This document shows positions 32,055 to 44,504 of a stretch of DNA of 64,000 bases, in pieces; the first letter of the stretch is position 1; the number at the start of each line of letters is the position of its first letter. Below the pieces are notes generated by a model that saw nothing but the letters and a program-made list of their open reading frames with translations, was not told the DNA's origin and ran no database searches. A program made the translations under genes and the position numbers. The stretch comes from Pterobdella sp. o SKG-2022 (taxonomy: Eukaryota > Annelida > Clitellata > Hirudinida > Piscicolidae): the NCBI GenBank assembly GCA_964035795.1, contig OZ038321.1, forward strand, positions 13,695,971 through 13,759,970, in the 5' to 3' direction.

Positions 32055-34266
32055 TCTTTTCTTACTTAGGGCGGCATACTATAATGTCGAAAAATAGTAG
32101 TCGCCACGACGCCAGCCCAAAGACTCCTGTCTCTCATTGCTCCAGCCAGCTCTTTCTTTTCCATGCCACAGTCTCTAGCCAGTCTGTCAAAAAATGTCAT
32201 TGTCGGTCTTTCTCTACTGACACTACCATGTTTTGGTTCCCACAGTACTAGATCTGCAACGACTTCGTTACTCCTTCTGAAGCAGTGTTCAGCAAACCTC
32301 AAACGTCTCTGTGTGATCACGTCGGAGATTTTTGGCAGTCCCGAGTAGAGCACTGTATTGAAGACATGTTCTCTTCAGCTAATTTCTAAGGTCGCTCGAA
32401 GCAGTCTCGTGTAACATCCATCCAGTTTTTTCTCGAAGCTATTTGTAAGGGTCCAAGTTTCGCACCCGTATAGCTGGATTGCTTCTACAGTCGCCTTGAA
32501 AACTCTTATCTTGAACTGCCGTTGTAAACTTGAGTTCCATATTCGTGATAGTTTGTTTGATGCTTTCTACGCTAATGCCTTTTTGATGCCCACGTCTTTT
32601 TCCGTTGAACCTATCTAGGATCCTAGATACTAATAATCATCAACGCATTCGATTTTATTGCTCTCCGCTTTAGTGATTTTTGGTACTTTTTTCGATTGAG
32701 TGATAGAAATTTAGTTTTCTCCCTGTTAATGTGAAGTCCTACTTCCTTTGCTATTTTTTCTAATTCATTGAAAAATTTCTGGGCTTGATTTATCTCATTT
32801 GACATGAGAAAAATATCATCCGCAAAGTCGCAATCAGTTACGAAAGATGGTTTAATTCTTCTACTCTGCCTTTCACAAGTGAACCCAAATTTCTCTTCAT
32901 TATTGGTAATAGCTCTTTTTAACACATAGTATAAAACAATCACAAACAAATATGGTGCTAGCGTATCCCCTCGTAGAACACTAGCCTGAATACCGAAGTT
33001 TCTCGTTTTGCTGTCCGGTGATAGAACTTTAGCTTGAGTGTCTCTATACATGTTTCTGATTGCAGTCACAAGAATATCAGGAATTCCATATGTCTGTAAC
33101 ATTTTAAACATTTTGCTTCTGTGAACTGTATCAAATGCTTTCTTGAAGTCAATAAAGTGAAAAAAGCGGGTAGATTTTTCTTTTTCACACCTTTCAAGAT
33201 TAGTCTTATAGCAAGAATATGACCTATTGTAGATCTATTATTGCGAAATCCGTTTTGATTAATGCGTAACTAGGATTTTTTCTATTTATTTTCCAATGTT
33301 CCCTACAATAAATCTCTTCTATTACTTATCAATGAATACATATTGGATATCAAAGAGCCATAAATACTATAGTATGTACTAACCACTATACTATTAAGGC
33401 CAAATGCGTAACTTGTGATCGATCACGGATGTTATTCGATTCAGAATCATCTTATTATACGCTTTAGCCACAACCGAACTCAAGCTTATGTCACGATAGC
33501 TGCTTTAGCTCTGAGATCTCCACTTTTTGGTATGGGGATAATATTCAGCATTAACCATTGACATGGTATGTCTTGTTGAACTAGCGCAGTGTTGCAGATA
33601 TTCAGAATTATGTCTTCAAATTTTCAATGCTTTAGTATTTCAGACTTAATCCAATCTTCACCACAGACCTTTCCACTAACTAGAGTAGAGTTCACCTTTT
33701 CGTACTCATCCATACTGAATGCATCACCTCTAACCTCAACATCGTTAAACATTGGAGCAATTTCTTCCGACTTATCTTCAATTGTGGCTTCGTTTTCAAG
33801 CAAGTTTTATAAATGTTTAAACCAGTTTTCAATTCTTTTTGTAATTGTTGCTCCATTTATTTGACTCTTCCTGCAAGTAATCCTTCCAGAAATTTTATTA
33901 ATCAGTTTCCAACTTTTACGATGTTTGCCGATCATATTTGACTCTTCTATTACCTTTATATTTTCAGACAGATCTTTCTCAGTCACAATATTGTATGTCT
34001 TCTCAAGTTTCTTCTTAGCAGGCTCGTAGCCTAATCGATTATATTCATTTGTGTTTACACAATACAAGTTGAATGCTGCCTTTGTCTTTTGCCTAGCGTT
34101 AACTACACGTTGGTCACAAGAGGCTAGATTGGACGTTTTTCTTGCAGCAATAAGTAAAATTTTTCGAGCGGCGTAATTATTTGCTTCAATAAACTTTTGA
34201 TACTTCTCGATGTTGGATCCGTTTAACTTTTGTTGAAGATCAAACTTATTTCTAACTTCTACGTGA
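32055..34266 (-). mobile_element. RTE-like LINE, RT and C-terminal part, decayed
   Basis: In minus-strand order: a linker (34286-33807) with EVRNKFDLQQKL and HRKSWKLINKISGRI; an RT segment (33111-32623) with MFKMLQTYGIPDILVTAI, SVLRGDTLAPYLFVIVL and DFADDIFLMS (catalytic FADD intact); then GCETWTLTNSFEKKLDGCY; and the C-terminus (32353-32066) with RRLRFAEHCFRRSNEVVADL and RERPTMTFFDRLARDCGM. This order and the GCETWTLT...LDGCYTRLLR motif are typical of RTE/endonuclease-reverse transcriptase elements of invertebrates. Frame changes and stops (about 32390, 32600, 33200-33800) make it inactive. Its endonuclease part is found inverted next to it at 34268-34500. Confidence 0.85.
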
Positions 34267-34267
34267 A

Positions 34268-34500
34268 GAATTAGTTTGCAGTACAATTACAGAAGAAGTA
34301 GATGTGTTTGGTATACAGGAACACAGAATGTTGCATACAGAAGATATTAAGTATGAAACAGTGAACGAAAGAACACTGATTACATCGTCAGCGTGGTGTT
34401 CGCAACACCTGCAGCTATGGTTTTGAATTCAGAGTTGCCATTTCCTATATCGTTTGTTTTCACCACGACTAATGAGTACGGTATGCCCATGAGGTAACTA
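34268..34500 (+). mobile_element. Inverted endonuclease fragment of the same RTE-like LINE
   Basis: The plus strand reads EEVDVFGIQEHRMLHTEDI and LITSSAW, the N-terminal part of the LINE endonuclease. After that the frame decays. It begins within a few bases of the end of the minus-strand linker, so the two parts meet head-to-head. This is the arrangement made by twin priming during LINE insertion. Confidence 0.7.
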
Positions 34501-34544
34501 TCCCCCGCTGGTCACCAATCCAGTATTTCAGGTCTCGGGGTGAG

Positions 34545-34612
34545 ACTCAGGCTCAGCTGGTAAAGCATGAAACTTTATTTAAAGTTACCGTGTTTGATTC
34601 CACGTTGGCCAA
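34545..34612 (+). other. tRNA-like sequence, probably SINE head or tRNA relic
   Basis: It contains an A-box-like GGCTCAGCTGGTAAAGC and a B-box-like GTTTGATTCC, followed by GTTGGCC. The 5' side does not form an acceptor stem with GTTGGCC and the anticodon loop is not normal, so it is not a functional tRNA. Confidence 0.3.
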
Positions 34613-35559
34613 GAATTAGCACCTGTTACACAGTGTGTTTTTGCTAAATAAAAGATGTAATAAGCGCTTTGAAATACAAAGAAAAACGCTTTAAAAATAC
34701 TGCATTCCATTACATTACATAAGACAATGGTTTCGATAACAGTTTCCCGTAGAAGTTTTGAGCTTGAAGCTTATTTTATCCTTTTATACCCTACACCTTC
34801 TTCACTTCATTTCATCACAATTCCATAATTAACTTTTGCACAGGATATTTACCTTTATACTTTTTTATTTCTTTCTTTTTTCCCCAATTTTCAAAAACAC
34901 TTTTTGTTTTAATTCCATAAATGTCTTGAAGTTACTCAGGTTTTTTAAACGTATCATCTCTTAACTTGATCTTATATATCTTTTTAAAACCCTGTATCTA
35001 TTCAGTTACGATTTTCTTTTATCCTTTTATTCAACTCTTTTCTACTATGCACAGTTTTGGTTTTTATTTTGATGCCTAGATTTTTTGAACTTCAGCTTCA
35101 TTTGTTGTTTTTTTGCCTTCACCAGCTCCGTCACCTTTGATCAAGTCATAGAATAGTTTCCTCTAGAGTAAGACTATGTTTCTGGTCCCACAGAGTCAGT
35201 CTAGAGGCTTCCAGAACCCAAGTCGGTGAAGAATGAAAGGAATGAATTGGCCTAATGAAAAAGAAAATAAAAGATGAAAAGATGCTGCAATATTATTCAA
35301 ATACAACAAAATTATTCAGAATTTATCGGCTCTGAGCTCAGCTAAGATGGATTTTGGTGATCGAGCGATGGTTCTATGTGTTCAATGTAGGTGGTTATTT
35401 AAAATTTTGTTGTGTAATTTATTAAGGGATTCATGAAATATTATTTTTTTATTATTTCATTTGAATTTTCGTTGATGCTAGTGGTGTTAGGGAACATTTT
35501 TTTGTATAAAATTTAATTATTGAATCTTGTATGTTTTTGTATCTGACCTGGAGAAGAGG

Positions 35560-36450
35560 GTTGTGATGTAAGTTACTGAGTGACAAGTGATACTTGTAGC
35601 AAAGTTAGGAAACGTATTATGAGGTGGCGTTTAAGTGAAAAGATTTCAGTTGAGGGAAGTTAATGTCATGTGTACAACCTGTAATTGTGTTGAGAGCCGT
35701 GTTTTGAATGGATTGGAGCTTGTTAAATGAGGTGAGAAAGATGGCAGAAAACCTTATTGTGTTCGAGTATTTTAGAATAGGAAAGATTATTGTTTTTTCA
35801 AGTAGTGATAAGAGCCTCACTGCTTTTGCTCCAGTAGGTGGAAATTGTCTGCAAATGTTTATGTTTGAAATATTTTTTGGTGAGTATTTTTAGCCGAGTT
35901 TAGGGACAAAAATGAATCATAATATTGTGAGATTCAGTGTATTAGGTACGACGTTATGTGCGTTCAGATGTCCCTCATATTCTGTTAAAACTGGTTTTAT
36001 GATCGTAGTATGTTTGAGACGTAGATGTTGAAGAGTGTTCCAATGATGACTTTTTTGAGAAGAATTTGTTGTATAAAGTAATTTTTTGTCTATCTTTTAT
36101 GTAACATAATGAAAAAACATCGGGTTTGGTGTTTTGATTTTGTTAGTTGAAAAGGTTTCATGTGAAGGGTTTTTGTAGATGTTAGGAGTGTTGAGTATTT
36201 TTGTGAGCATTGTGGTTTAGATGTAGTATGTTGATGTTATTTCTAGAAAATGTTGATGAGTAAATATGTATTGATTTGTTATTTAAAATGAAAGAGTAAG
36301 TAATGTAGCATTGTTGGGGCTTATTTAATTTTCTTCTTAGATTGAGTGATTGAGATAGTATGCATTTTAAAAAGTGATTCGTATTTTTTTGAATGTTTTT
36401 AGGTGAAAATGGATATTGGACACAACCATGTGGGACTCGGGTTGCCTTGA
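35560..36450 (-). mobile_element. Jockey/CR1-like LINE 3' relic
   Basis: Minus-strand 35820-35617 reads KLQSIQNTALNTITGCTHD, a motif common near the C-terminus of jockey/CR1-type reverse transcriptases. Further upstream (about 36430-36400) TRVPHGCVQYPFSPKN resembles the decayed motif B region (VPQGGVLSPTLFN). No intact frame remains. Confidence 0.55.
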
Positions 36451-36459
36451 CATCCACTA

Positions 36460-37440
36460 CAAAAAGTAGCAATGCCTTTCAAACTAAATCAGAGTTTGCT
36501 TGAAGAAAACTGAAAAAAAAACAGCTTGTTTGAAGCCTTCTTTTTACTTCTTGGAAGGAAAAAACGTTTTGAGTGATTTTTTTTAATTCTAAGAGGACAT
36601 TTTGACCAATTGTAGGCCCGCTCTTTTAGAAAAACAAAAATGTCTTTTTCATAGCTCGTCAGAATGGAGTTATAGAATATATTTGCTATAAAATCAAAAT
36701 AAACAAAAAAAACTAATAACATGATTTGAAAATTTAAAAACTCTGTCATATCATATAGTGGCCAAAAATGGCAAATACAAAAATACGAATGCAATATCTC
36801 AAGGCAGAATTAACATAAAACAAGCCAGAATCTGTAATATCAAAAATCCCTAAACATCCAGCAGAGATTATAACAACAATGCCAGCTAGAAATACAAAAA
36901 GTTTGCAGAGCTCTCGGTGCGATAAAATTTTGAAATAAAAACAAAAATTCGATTTTTGTTATAAATGATCCTTAGTGTCGTAAGCACCAATATCTTAAAC
37001 CAAATATTGAAAATATTGCCCTTTATGGAAGCAACGTCGAAAATTATCAAAAAGAAACCGGTGGAAGAAGTAGCCAGAGTTTAATCTCATCATAACTCCA
37101 AATCGAAAAATGAAAAGTTGAATCATAGCATTTCTAAATTATCTTCGTATTTCACTAAATGAAAATTAACAAATCAAACGACCATAATAGTTTATCTTGA
37201 AAAAGTCCTATTTTAATTTCATTTTTTTCCCGCTATATAAAATAATTTTGATACTCTGATAATGAATCAAGGTGAGGTTGTCAAAATTTTTAGCTCTTTG
37301 TGGATTAACAAGTTTTTTGAATTCTCATATGTTAAAATAAAATAGTTTGAAATTTGTTCATTGCTCGATCACACAAACTTTTGTAACTTGTTTCAAGTTT
37401 GAATTATTAAGATAAAATAAACTTCAAAAACTCAAAAATA
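36460..37440. other. AT-rich intergenic stretch
   Basis: Nothing coding is recognised on either strand. A minus-strand AATAAA at about 37444-37449 could serve as the polyadenylation signal of the neuropeptide gene that follows. Confidence 0.4.
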
Positions 37441-37548
37441 GATTTATTTGTGCTGAAAGTTTTGAATTTTCAAATAAATTAAAAAAAAATTCTAGATATC
37501 TTTCCTGAAATTGTTATTACAACATCATTCAAAAAACTATGGCGCCTT

Positions 37549-37949
37549 TCAACGTTTTCCAAATCGACCACCAGTTCCATATTCGTCTACTCTTTTTCTA
37601 GGAGTTGATCTTTGAAGCTCTTTCACAACAAGATTTAATGTTTTTTCTAAAGATATTCCTAAGGAATTAACCTAAAATTAAATGTTTAGCATGACAGTGA
37701 GGTAAACAATATTCTGGCGGTAATATTAAAAATATTGAAAAGGTTTAAATCAAATGAATTCTATTAAAAACACTCAATCAAAAAACTTGATTCATTTCAA
37801 AAGATTAATTCATAAAAATTCTGCACCTGATTGACAGATTCTAGCAGGGAATCATATATTCCAGCCAAAACATCTTCCTCTTTCAACGCTACTACTTGTG
37901 ATCCTAGCATGAATGCTACAAAAAATACCAAAAAAAAATGAAATCTCAT
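37549..37949 (-). CDS. Neuropeptide precursor, 81 aa, two exons, one RF-amide peptide (sulfakinin-like core)
   Basis: Exon 1 (37949-37827) and exon 2 (37671-37549) join in phase 0 across a 155-bp GT-AG intron. Residues 1-21 form a clear signal peptide (MRFHFFLVFFVAFMLGSQVV, cleavage likely after Ala21). An acidic, amphipathic spacer (22-65) follows, then RKR (66-68), then VDEYGTGGRF (69-78), then Gly79-Lys80-Arg81 and stop. Gly-Lys-Arg is the standard signal for dibasic cleavage and C-terminal amidation, giving VDEYGTGGRF-amide. The acidic Asp-Glu-Tyr-Gly stretch and the RF-amide end recall arthropod sulfakinins (DDYGHMRF-amide, DEYGHMRF-amide), with TGG in place of HM; the tyrosine sits in a good sulfation context. 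An AATAAA lies about 100 nt past the stop. The precursor layout is seen directly; the family placement is inference. It could instead be a novel RF-amide. The exons are too short to stand out as open frames. Confidence 0.82.
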
Positions 37950-40900
37950 TGCATTAGTTGACCAGAAAAGGAAGAAAAAAATTTCAACGAAGATTCTGTG
38001 GTGTTAAAATAACTTTTATTCACAAATATTGTCCAAGTTAAAAAACCTGCATACAAACAAGTAAACTTAATGAAATTTTAATGAATCCATTATTAACACT
38101 TCTTACTTTGAAAAAAAAGGTTTTAAAACTTTAGCTATAATTTATGCCACAAAAATAAGGCTGTCAAAACCAAGTTTCTTTTTTTGAATAATTTATAAAA
38201 ATACATCTTATTTGAACAAAAGTTTTACAATTTTTTGACGAAACATTTTTTATTTGAAATTACTTTAAAAAGTTGAAGTTTATTTCGTTATAGTTCAAAC
38301 TCATTTAAAACTTTTATTCCTACAAGTAAATTTCAAAGTTATTTGTCAAGATTATCTGGAATAACATCTTAGCACTAAAATACGTATAAAAAAACGTAGT
38401 CACGTTTTGATACAAGTTGACACCAAATGGCGCTTTAATATAATTAAAGAAGCTTAATTAATTTGGAAATTTTTCCAAAATTTTACAAAAACTCAAAATA
38501 AAATGGGTTTAAAAGAACGATAAAACTTATAGGGATTTTTTGAGTAATAATAATAAGAATAATGATGATAATAATAATAACCATAATAAAATCAAAAGTT
38601 TTGGAAATTACCAGAAGTATTTTTCATTATAACTTTTATACAAAGCATAAATGAATGCTTATTTAGTTATGACTAAACGCATTGAAATGTTTGGGTACCA
38701 GATAAAAAAACACTGCAAACTCGCATAAGTTGAACACAAACATTTCTATAAAAGATAATTTTAGTCTGGTTTGAGACATATTTAAGAAAGTTTCCATGGA
38801 TTTCGATATCAGCCCAGTAGATCTGAATTCTTCCAGTTTGCTTCACTACCTCAAGTCATTTTGCAAAGTTTCAACTGAGTGTGTGTCTTGTGAGGGTTTT
38901 CATGGATATTGGAAAAAGCTTTGTGGGAGTTGAAGAACTTTTCTCGAATATTTTTTATTTCATACGTTGCCACAGTTTATGTTACTGAAAAGTTCTTTTA
39001 GCTGAAATATACATTGAACTATTTGAGACATATATTTGAAAAGATTTGAGTTTCTTGTAAATGCTTGTTTGTTAATGTTGACGTTTTGACTCCATGAAAT
39101 AATATTGCTTTCACCATCGAGTTTGAGATTTTTATTTTAGCGGAAAAAGTCATGTTTGTGAATTTTTTTACTTCTGTAACTTCTGAAAAATTCTATTCTA
39201 TTTTCTTCCTCACACATTCACATTCAGTTTAAACTATTTTTTATACATGCCATGCCACTTGAAAGATAAAGATCATTAACTCTTAGCATTTTAATTTTAT
39301 TTTGTCACCAAAGATCGTCTTGTAAAGAACTCTTTAATAAGAAATAAGATTGAAAAAATGATCCAAAAAAATGAAAAACAAAAACTAATTCAAAAATCTG
39401 AGAAGTTTTAGAAATTTTCGGGGCAATGCGAGAACAGACCTAAGTTTCCATGTAACCATGAAGCAACTATTGAACTGATGCTGAATTCAAATGAAAATTA
39501 TTGGAAATTTGTTAAACGTTTGAATCATTAGTTAACGCGTGTTTTTGAAAGTTCAAAGTGTTTTCTTCAATATATATATATAGATTATGTGCAACAAAAC
39601 GAATTTGATATATTTAAAAAATATAATTTCAAAAAAATATTCTTCATGAAAGTCGACACCATCACATTTTTGATAAGTAAATTAAGAGATATGTGATCGA
39701 ATAACATAGTAGTCACAATTAGTTTAGATTTCTCACTATTTCAAATAAATTTCTTTATATGAATCTCAAATATCTTCGATATGCATTGACACTGGCTTGA
39801 ATCTAAAGACTTTTCTATCAAAGAAATAATATACTTTAACATTAATCTATTTGAGCGACAATCAACAATAGGTTTATAATATTTTATAGTTTGAATTTCA
39901 GAGCTTTCATTAAAACTCTTAATTGGTTCTACTTTTAAGACTATAAACATTCTAAAATTTCATCATGAAATACTTTAACTGAATTTGTGAGTAAAACTGA
40001 AATCTTGAGATTATTTTTAATCTAATTTTTTGAATTCAAAACACCTGATAGAGCACATAGCAGTATAAGTCGAAACACTTTCATAAACCTTTTGACGCGA
40101 AAATTCCTCAAACTTTATTCTTCAAAATGCGCATGTATTTTAAAAGAAAGAATAATATTTTGAAATCCGATGTTCTAAAATCCTCATTAAGTTAAAATTT
40201 TTCTCTAAAATAAAAACATAAAAATCTTTTCAATTTTATAAATAATTTTTTTTCAACTTTAACATCAAAGCAAATTTCAGATACATATATAATTTTCGAA
40301 AAAAAAAAAACTTTTATAACTTCAATCTTATCATAAAACACTAGTGATTATTGAGAAGTTTCCGAAGGATTCAAAAACATCTTAATTTTTTCACTAATGA
40401 TCCACGATACGATTGAATAAGGTTTAAATTTTTTTTTGCAAACAATAAATGTATCTTTAATTTGGCTTATTTTGAAAATTATAAAATTAGATTTAAAATA
40501 TACATGAGATGTATCTGAAAGTTGAGAATCACTATAATAAATTAGTTTTTGTTATGAAAAATTTTAAAATTAGAATTTTTGAAAAAGTAAGAATGAAAAT
40601 TGAATAATTTATGGGTCGAAATATTGGTTGTGTAAGCATCAGTAGATTAATTAATGTTCAACTCATTTAGATAACTGAGCTGAAATCTTTTCATAAATAG
40701 TTATGAAATATCTTTACATAGATATTAGTTATTAAAAATCTTAGCACAGATGAAAAGTAAAATAAATTGATAAAGTAATTATTATCAAGTAATCATTCAT
40801 AATTATTTTTCAAGCTTAACAACCAAAGTTATTGTTTGATCTTTCCCACATAGAGTAGAACCCTGTCAAACCTACCAATTGCGCAACCGAAACCCCAGTT

Positions 40901-42880
40901 AGGGGCGATCTTATGGTCGAACTAATTACTTGATTTTTATAAAAAATTAATTTTTCATGATTTCCCTTCCATCAACTTTTCTTTTTTCGTTCTAATTTTT
41001 TTTACTTTTCTTGCCCTATTTCCCATTCTGGCCCACAGACTTCAGTGCTTATTTCGTATTGTAGTCATTTTGACCATTATCGACAGAATTAGTTTTAGTC
41101 ATCTTCAGAGTTTCACGTACTTAAATAGCTTTTGAAACTGCTTACGTTTTTTTATTCAATGTTGCTAGTTTTTTAGTGTTTCAGATTTTTATGGAAGTTA
41201 AAAAGAACAAAAAAAGTTCAAGTCTTTAAAAATTATCATTACATCATTAAGATCAATTGTCGTATTAAATATAAATATCAACTCTATCAACTGTCTCCAT
41301 TGTATTCAACTAACACAGGTGAGACTAGAAATTTATGTTATTTTTATATAGTTATTATTCCTATATTATGATACATCAAATTTTAATCTTTTTTATTTAT
41401 CTAAAAGTGGAGTTTTTTTAAACACAGACAAGATGTTAGCCAGATAACTTGAAGTCAGAACTTTTTTCCAAAACATTTCTACATCCATGAAATTATGTTC
41501 ATTTCCGAATTATCAAAATTTGAAACTAATTCAATGATAGGGTTGTTATAAATAGCTTAAAGAAAATAAAAAAAAGTCAAAAAAATTTTTTCGAAAAATA
41601 TGATAGATTGTTTATCTATTTTTAAATACGAGATATTTTTATAGTGAAATTAATGAAAAATATTTTTATGGCTTTTATCAACAAGTATTTTAAAATATTT
41701 TGTACAATAATAATCTTTGAGCATTACTCAGTAACTTTTTTAATTGGTAGATTTTGAAAAAAATTAACAATTAATTTAGTGCAAATAATGCTTGAAAAAC
41801 AAACACACCTTTTTGTCGAGTTCTTCAGTCTTTTTTGAACTTTTCAATACTTCGAAGGTGTTTCTTCTTTTATATACTATCTCAGCTTGCTCAAACATAC
41901 ATTTTTGTTTTTAACAAGGCATGCATGATGAAGTCTCGTGCGTCCATTCAGTTCTAATCTTTATGTTGTTTTACATGTTAACGTCTTTTTTATTTAAAAA
42001 ATTTTAAAGAATAAAAGCAACACATTTTCATTTAAATTCAAGAGAGGGGCACTTTTAATTTGGCTTTGACAAAGTTATGGTCACAAAAGTCTATTAAGAG
42101 ATAGTTTGTAGATTAGTGCATTAAGTTCTTTCATGTATGGAATTTCAAATATATTTTCAGAAATTTTAGATTAAAGATTTGAATTTTGCAACATTTTATG
42201 AATTATTCAATTATTATTAGATTTCAAAAAAACATTTTTTTAACATTATGATTTTGAAAAGTTTTGAAGTCTTTGAATGAAATCATTTTAATCAAAAAGT
42301 TCATTTTTCTAATCTTTTTTATTTGAAGAAGCTCCTTTTAAAAGAATTTTATTACTGTGACCATCGTGGATTGAATATCAAAAGCAGCTTTGAAATAGAG
42401 TTTGTAGTGACAGTTTTTCATTTTAAAACAAAATTAACTGAAAGATTTTTTAAGAATTATCATTCTCTTTTTATAGAAGCATATATTGCTTCAAATTGTT
42501 TATTCGTTCTGTTTATTCTATCTGATTTCTTATAGTACCCGTGCCATCTTCATGCTTTATCCTTTTTTATTTTTTTATCAGATTGTCTTTTTCATGTATG
42601 CTAAAATTTTGTTATCTAATTTTTAAAAATTTAATTTAAATTTTTTTCTTTTTTGAAGTTACACACTTACATAATGTTTATTAACCATTCTACTTATGAA
42701 TATCTGCCTTCTCTTGCTTTTGTGACAAAAGGTTCAAGTTTGAATACTTTATTCAGCAATTATGTTGGACTCTTTTATAGAATAACTTGAAAAATATCTT
42801 TTTTTTTCAAAATTTATACTTTTTCTTCACTTCATTTTTCTTCATTAATTCATTACGTAAAACTAAAAGCAAGTTTTTTG
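37950..42880. other. Long AT-rich stretch without recognised genes
   Basis: I read both strands and found no exon, RNA gene or clear mobile element that I can support. The first part presumably contains the promoter of the neuropeptide gene. Short open frames here carry no family motif. Confidence 0.4.
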
Positions 42881-42889
42881 AAAACTAAA

Positions 42890-43400
42890 TTAATATAGAC
42901 AAATAGGTTAAAATTGAACAAACGTTGCCTATTCCAATTGCGACTGTTTTATATTGCTTCAAACTTTCACTAAGATTTCCAGAGTCTTCGCTCAGTCCCC
43001 ACCCAAACTCATTAAAAAAATTTACAAACTCTCTTGCTTTAAGAGCTAGGTCTTTCAAAAGCAAATGTTAAGAAGCTGTGAAGATTGCCTAATTTTGCAT
43101 ATTTAAAAACTTTTTTGCTGTTTCAACTACTGAGCCATCAAAAACACCACTGTTAATGACGGTCAAAGTTGAAGAAGTGGTCTTAAACCGTCACGTTTCT
43201 ACAAAATATTTGCCGTGAGTGAACTGGGAAGTTCCGATGCCATTAGAGAGCTTGCCATCGGATCAGTTGAGGTTCATATAGCATTTTTGAAGGCCTGTTT
43301 TATAATGTTCTTATTTTCATTGTTTCAGAGAGAGTGATCAGATTGATGTCGGCAGGAAAGGAGTGCTGCCTCAAATGCTGATAATTTTAGCACGCCGGTG
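42890..43400 (-). other. Coding-like relic or unrecognised exons
   Basis: A less AT-rich island. The minus strand at about 43066-42890 is open and reads KAREFVNFFNEFGWGLSED, then LKQYKTVAIGIGNVC. About 43290-43100 has the coherent but interrupted pieces SDGKLSNGIGTSQFTHGKYF and VINSGVFDGSVVETAKKFL. It could be a decayed mobile element or exons of an unknown gene. I cannot identify it. Confidence 0.3.
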
Positions 43401-44466
43401 TTTGTGACTGTTTTTTATTTGATTTTGTAAATTGTTTGCAATTTCAAATGATGTCTTACGACGTTTCTATTTAAAGAAAAGTTTTTTTCAACATCTATTT
43501 CACAAAATAACTAATAAATTTTCAACTTTTTCTTCACTTTAATAATTTTTAAAAATCTGGGTTTGCCAAGTTTTGAGTTTCAGGACCATTTTTCAATGTT
43601 TCGTTTTAAGTAAAACGGCTTTGTTATGAGAATCGAAAAAAGTTACCATCTTTATTTAAAAACAGATCAATCTAGAAAAATTTCGTAATTTATTGCATAT
43701 GAAAGTTTCTAATGGATTATAGCAAAGTTAAACCAAATTTTCTTTGTTAGGTAGCATTTGCTACATTTTTTGTTGTTATAATATTAAAAAATTATTTTCA
43801 AGCTTTTGCATTAGAACCTAATCTCACAAATTTTATCAGTTTGTTTTTAAACATATGGTTCAAACCCTGCAAATTAGTTCAAGTCTGCTTAGAAATTCAA
43901 ACACATATTATTTATTCCAGGTGTAAATTTAAAATTAAATTTCTCGAAATACTAAATCAAAATAAAATGTAGAATATTAAACCAAGTCCAAAGTTGTTCA
44001 TTATGTTTGGATGCTTGAATAAAATTTGGAAAAACTTCTTATTGGATAAATAAAGGTTTAAATAATATTTAATTTTGAAATCTTTTTGTGTTTTTTCGAG
44101 TTGGCTTAGAAATAAATTTTTTTTAAATTTCATTTTGTGTTCAATATTATATTTATAATTTATTGTATTGATTAATATCGAATGTTGAATTTTTTCAAAT
44201 ATCAGTTATTTATTTATCTATAAACCAGCTAAATGCCCTGAAAAGCGTAACACAGTTTGGGCTAAATGAAATATACATATATGTAAGTTGCAATCAAATA
44301 ATTACGGGGTAAAGCTTAAGAAGACCAGGTGAACAAGGTATGTTGTATTAGTATCGAAACTTGAGTTTTCTTTCATTTTTATGTTTGTCAGTTTTATTAT
44401 TTTGTTTTTATTTCTATTTTGACATGCTTCACACCGCTGTATCTTCAATGGTACAACGGACTTTCG

Positions 44467-44504
44467 AAATCCGGACACGTTGAAACCTTGAAGTGTCCGG
44501 ATTT
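44467..44504. repeat. Perfect 12-bp inverted repeat, 14-bp spacer
   Basis: aaatccggacac and gtgtccggattt flank gttgaaaccttgaa. TCCGGA-containing inverted repeats occur near the ends of Tigger/pogo-type DNA transposons, so a relic is possible. No transposase is visible nearby. Confidence 0.5.

Noticed and set aside
38797..38937. 46-47-codon plus-strand frame with several cysteines
   Set aside because: Short, with no signal peptide, no splice partner and no family motif. It is compatible with chance.
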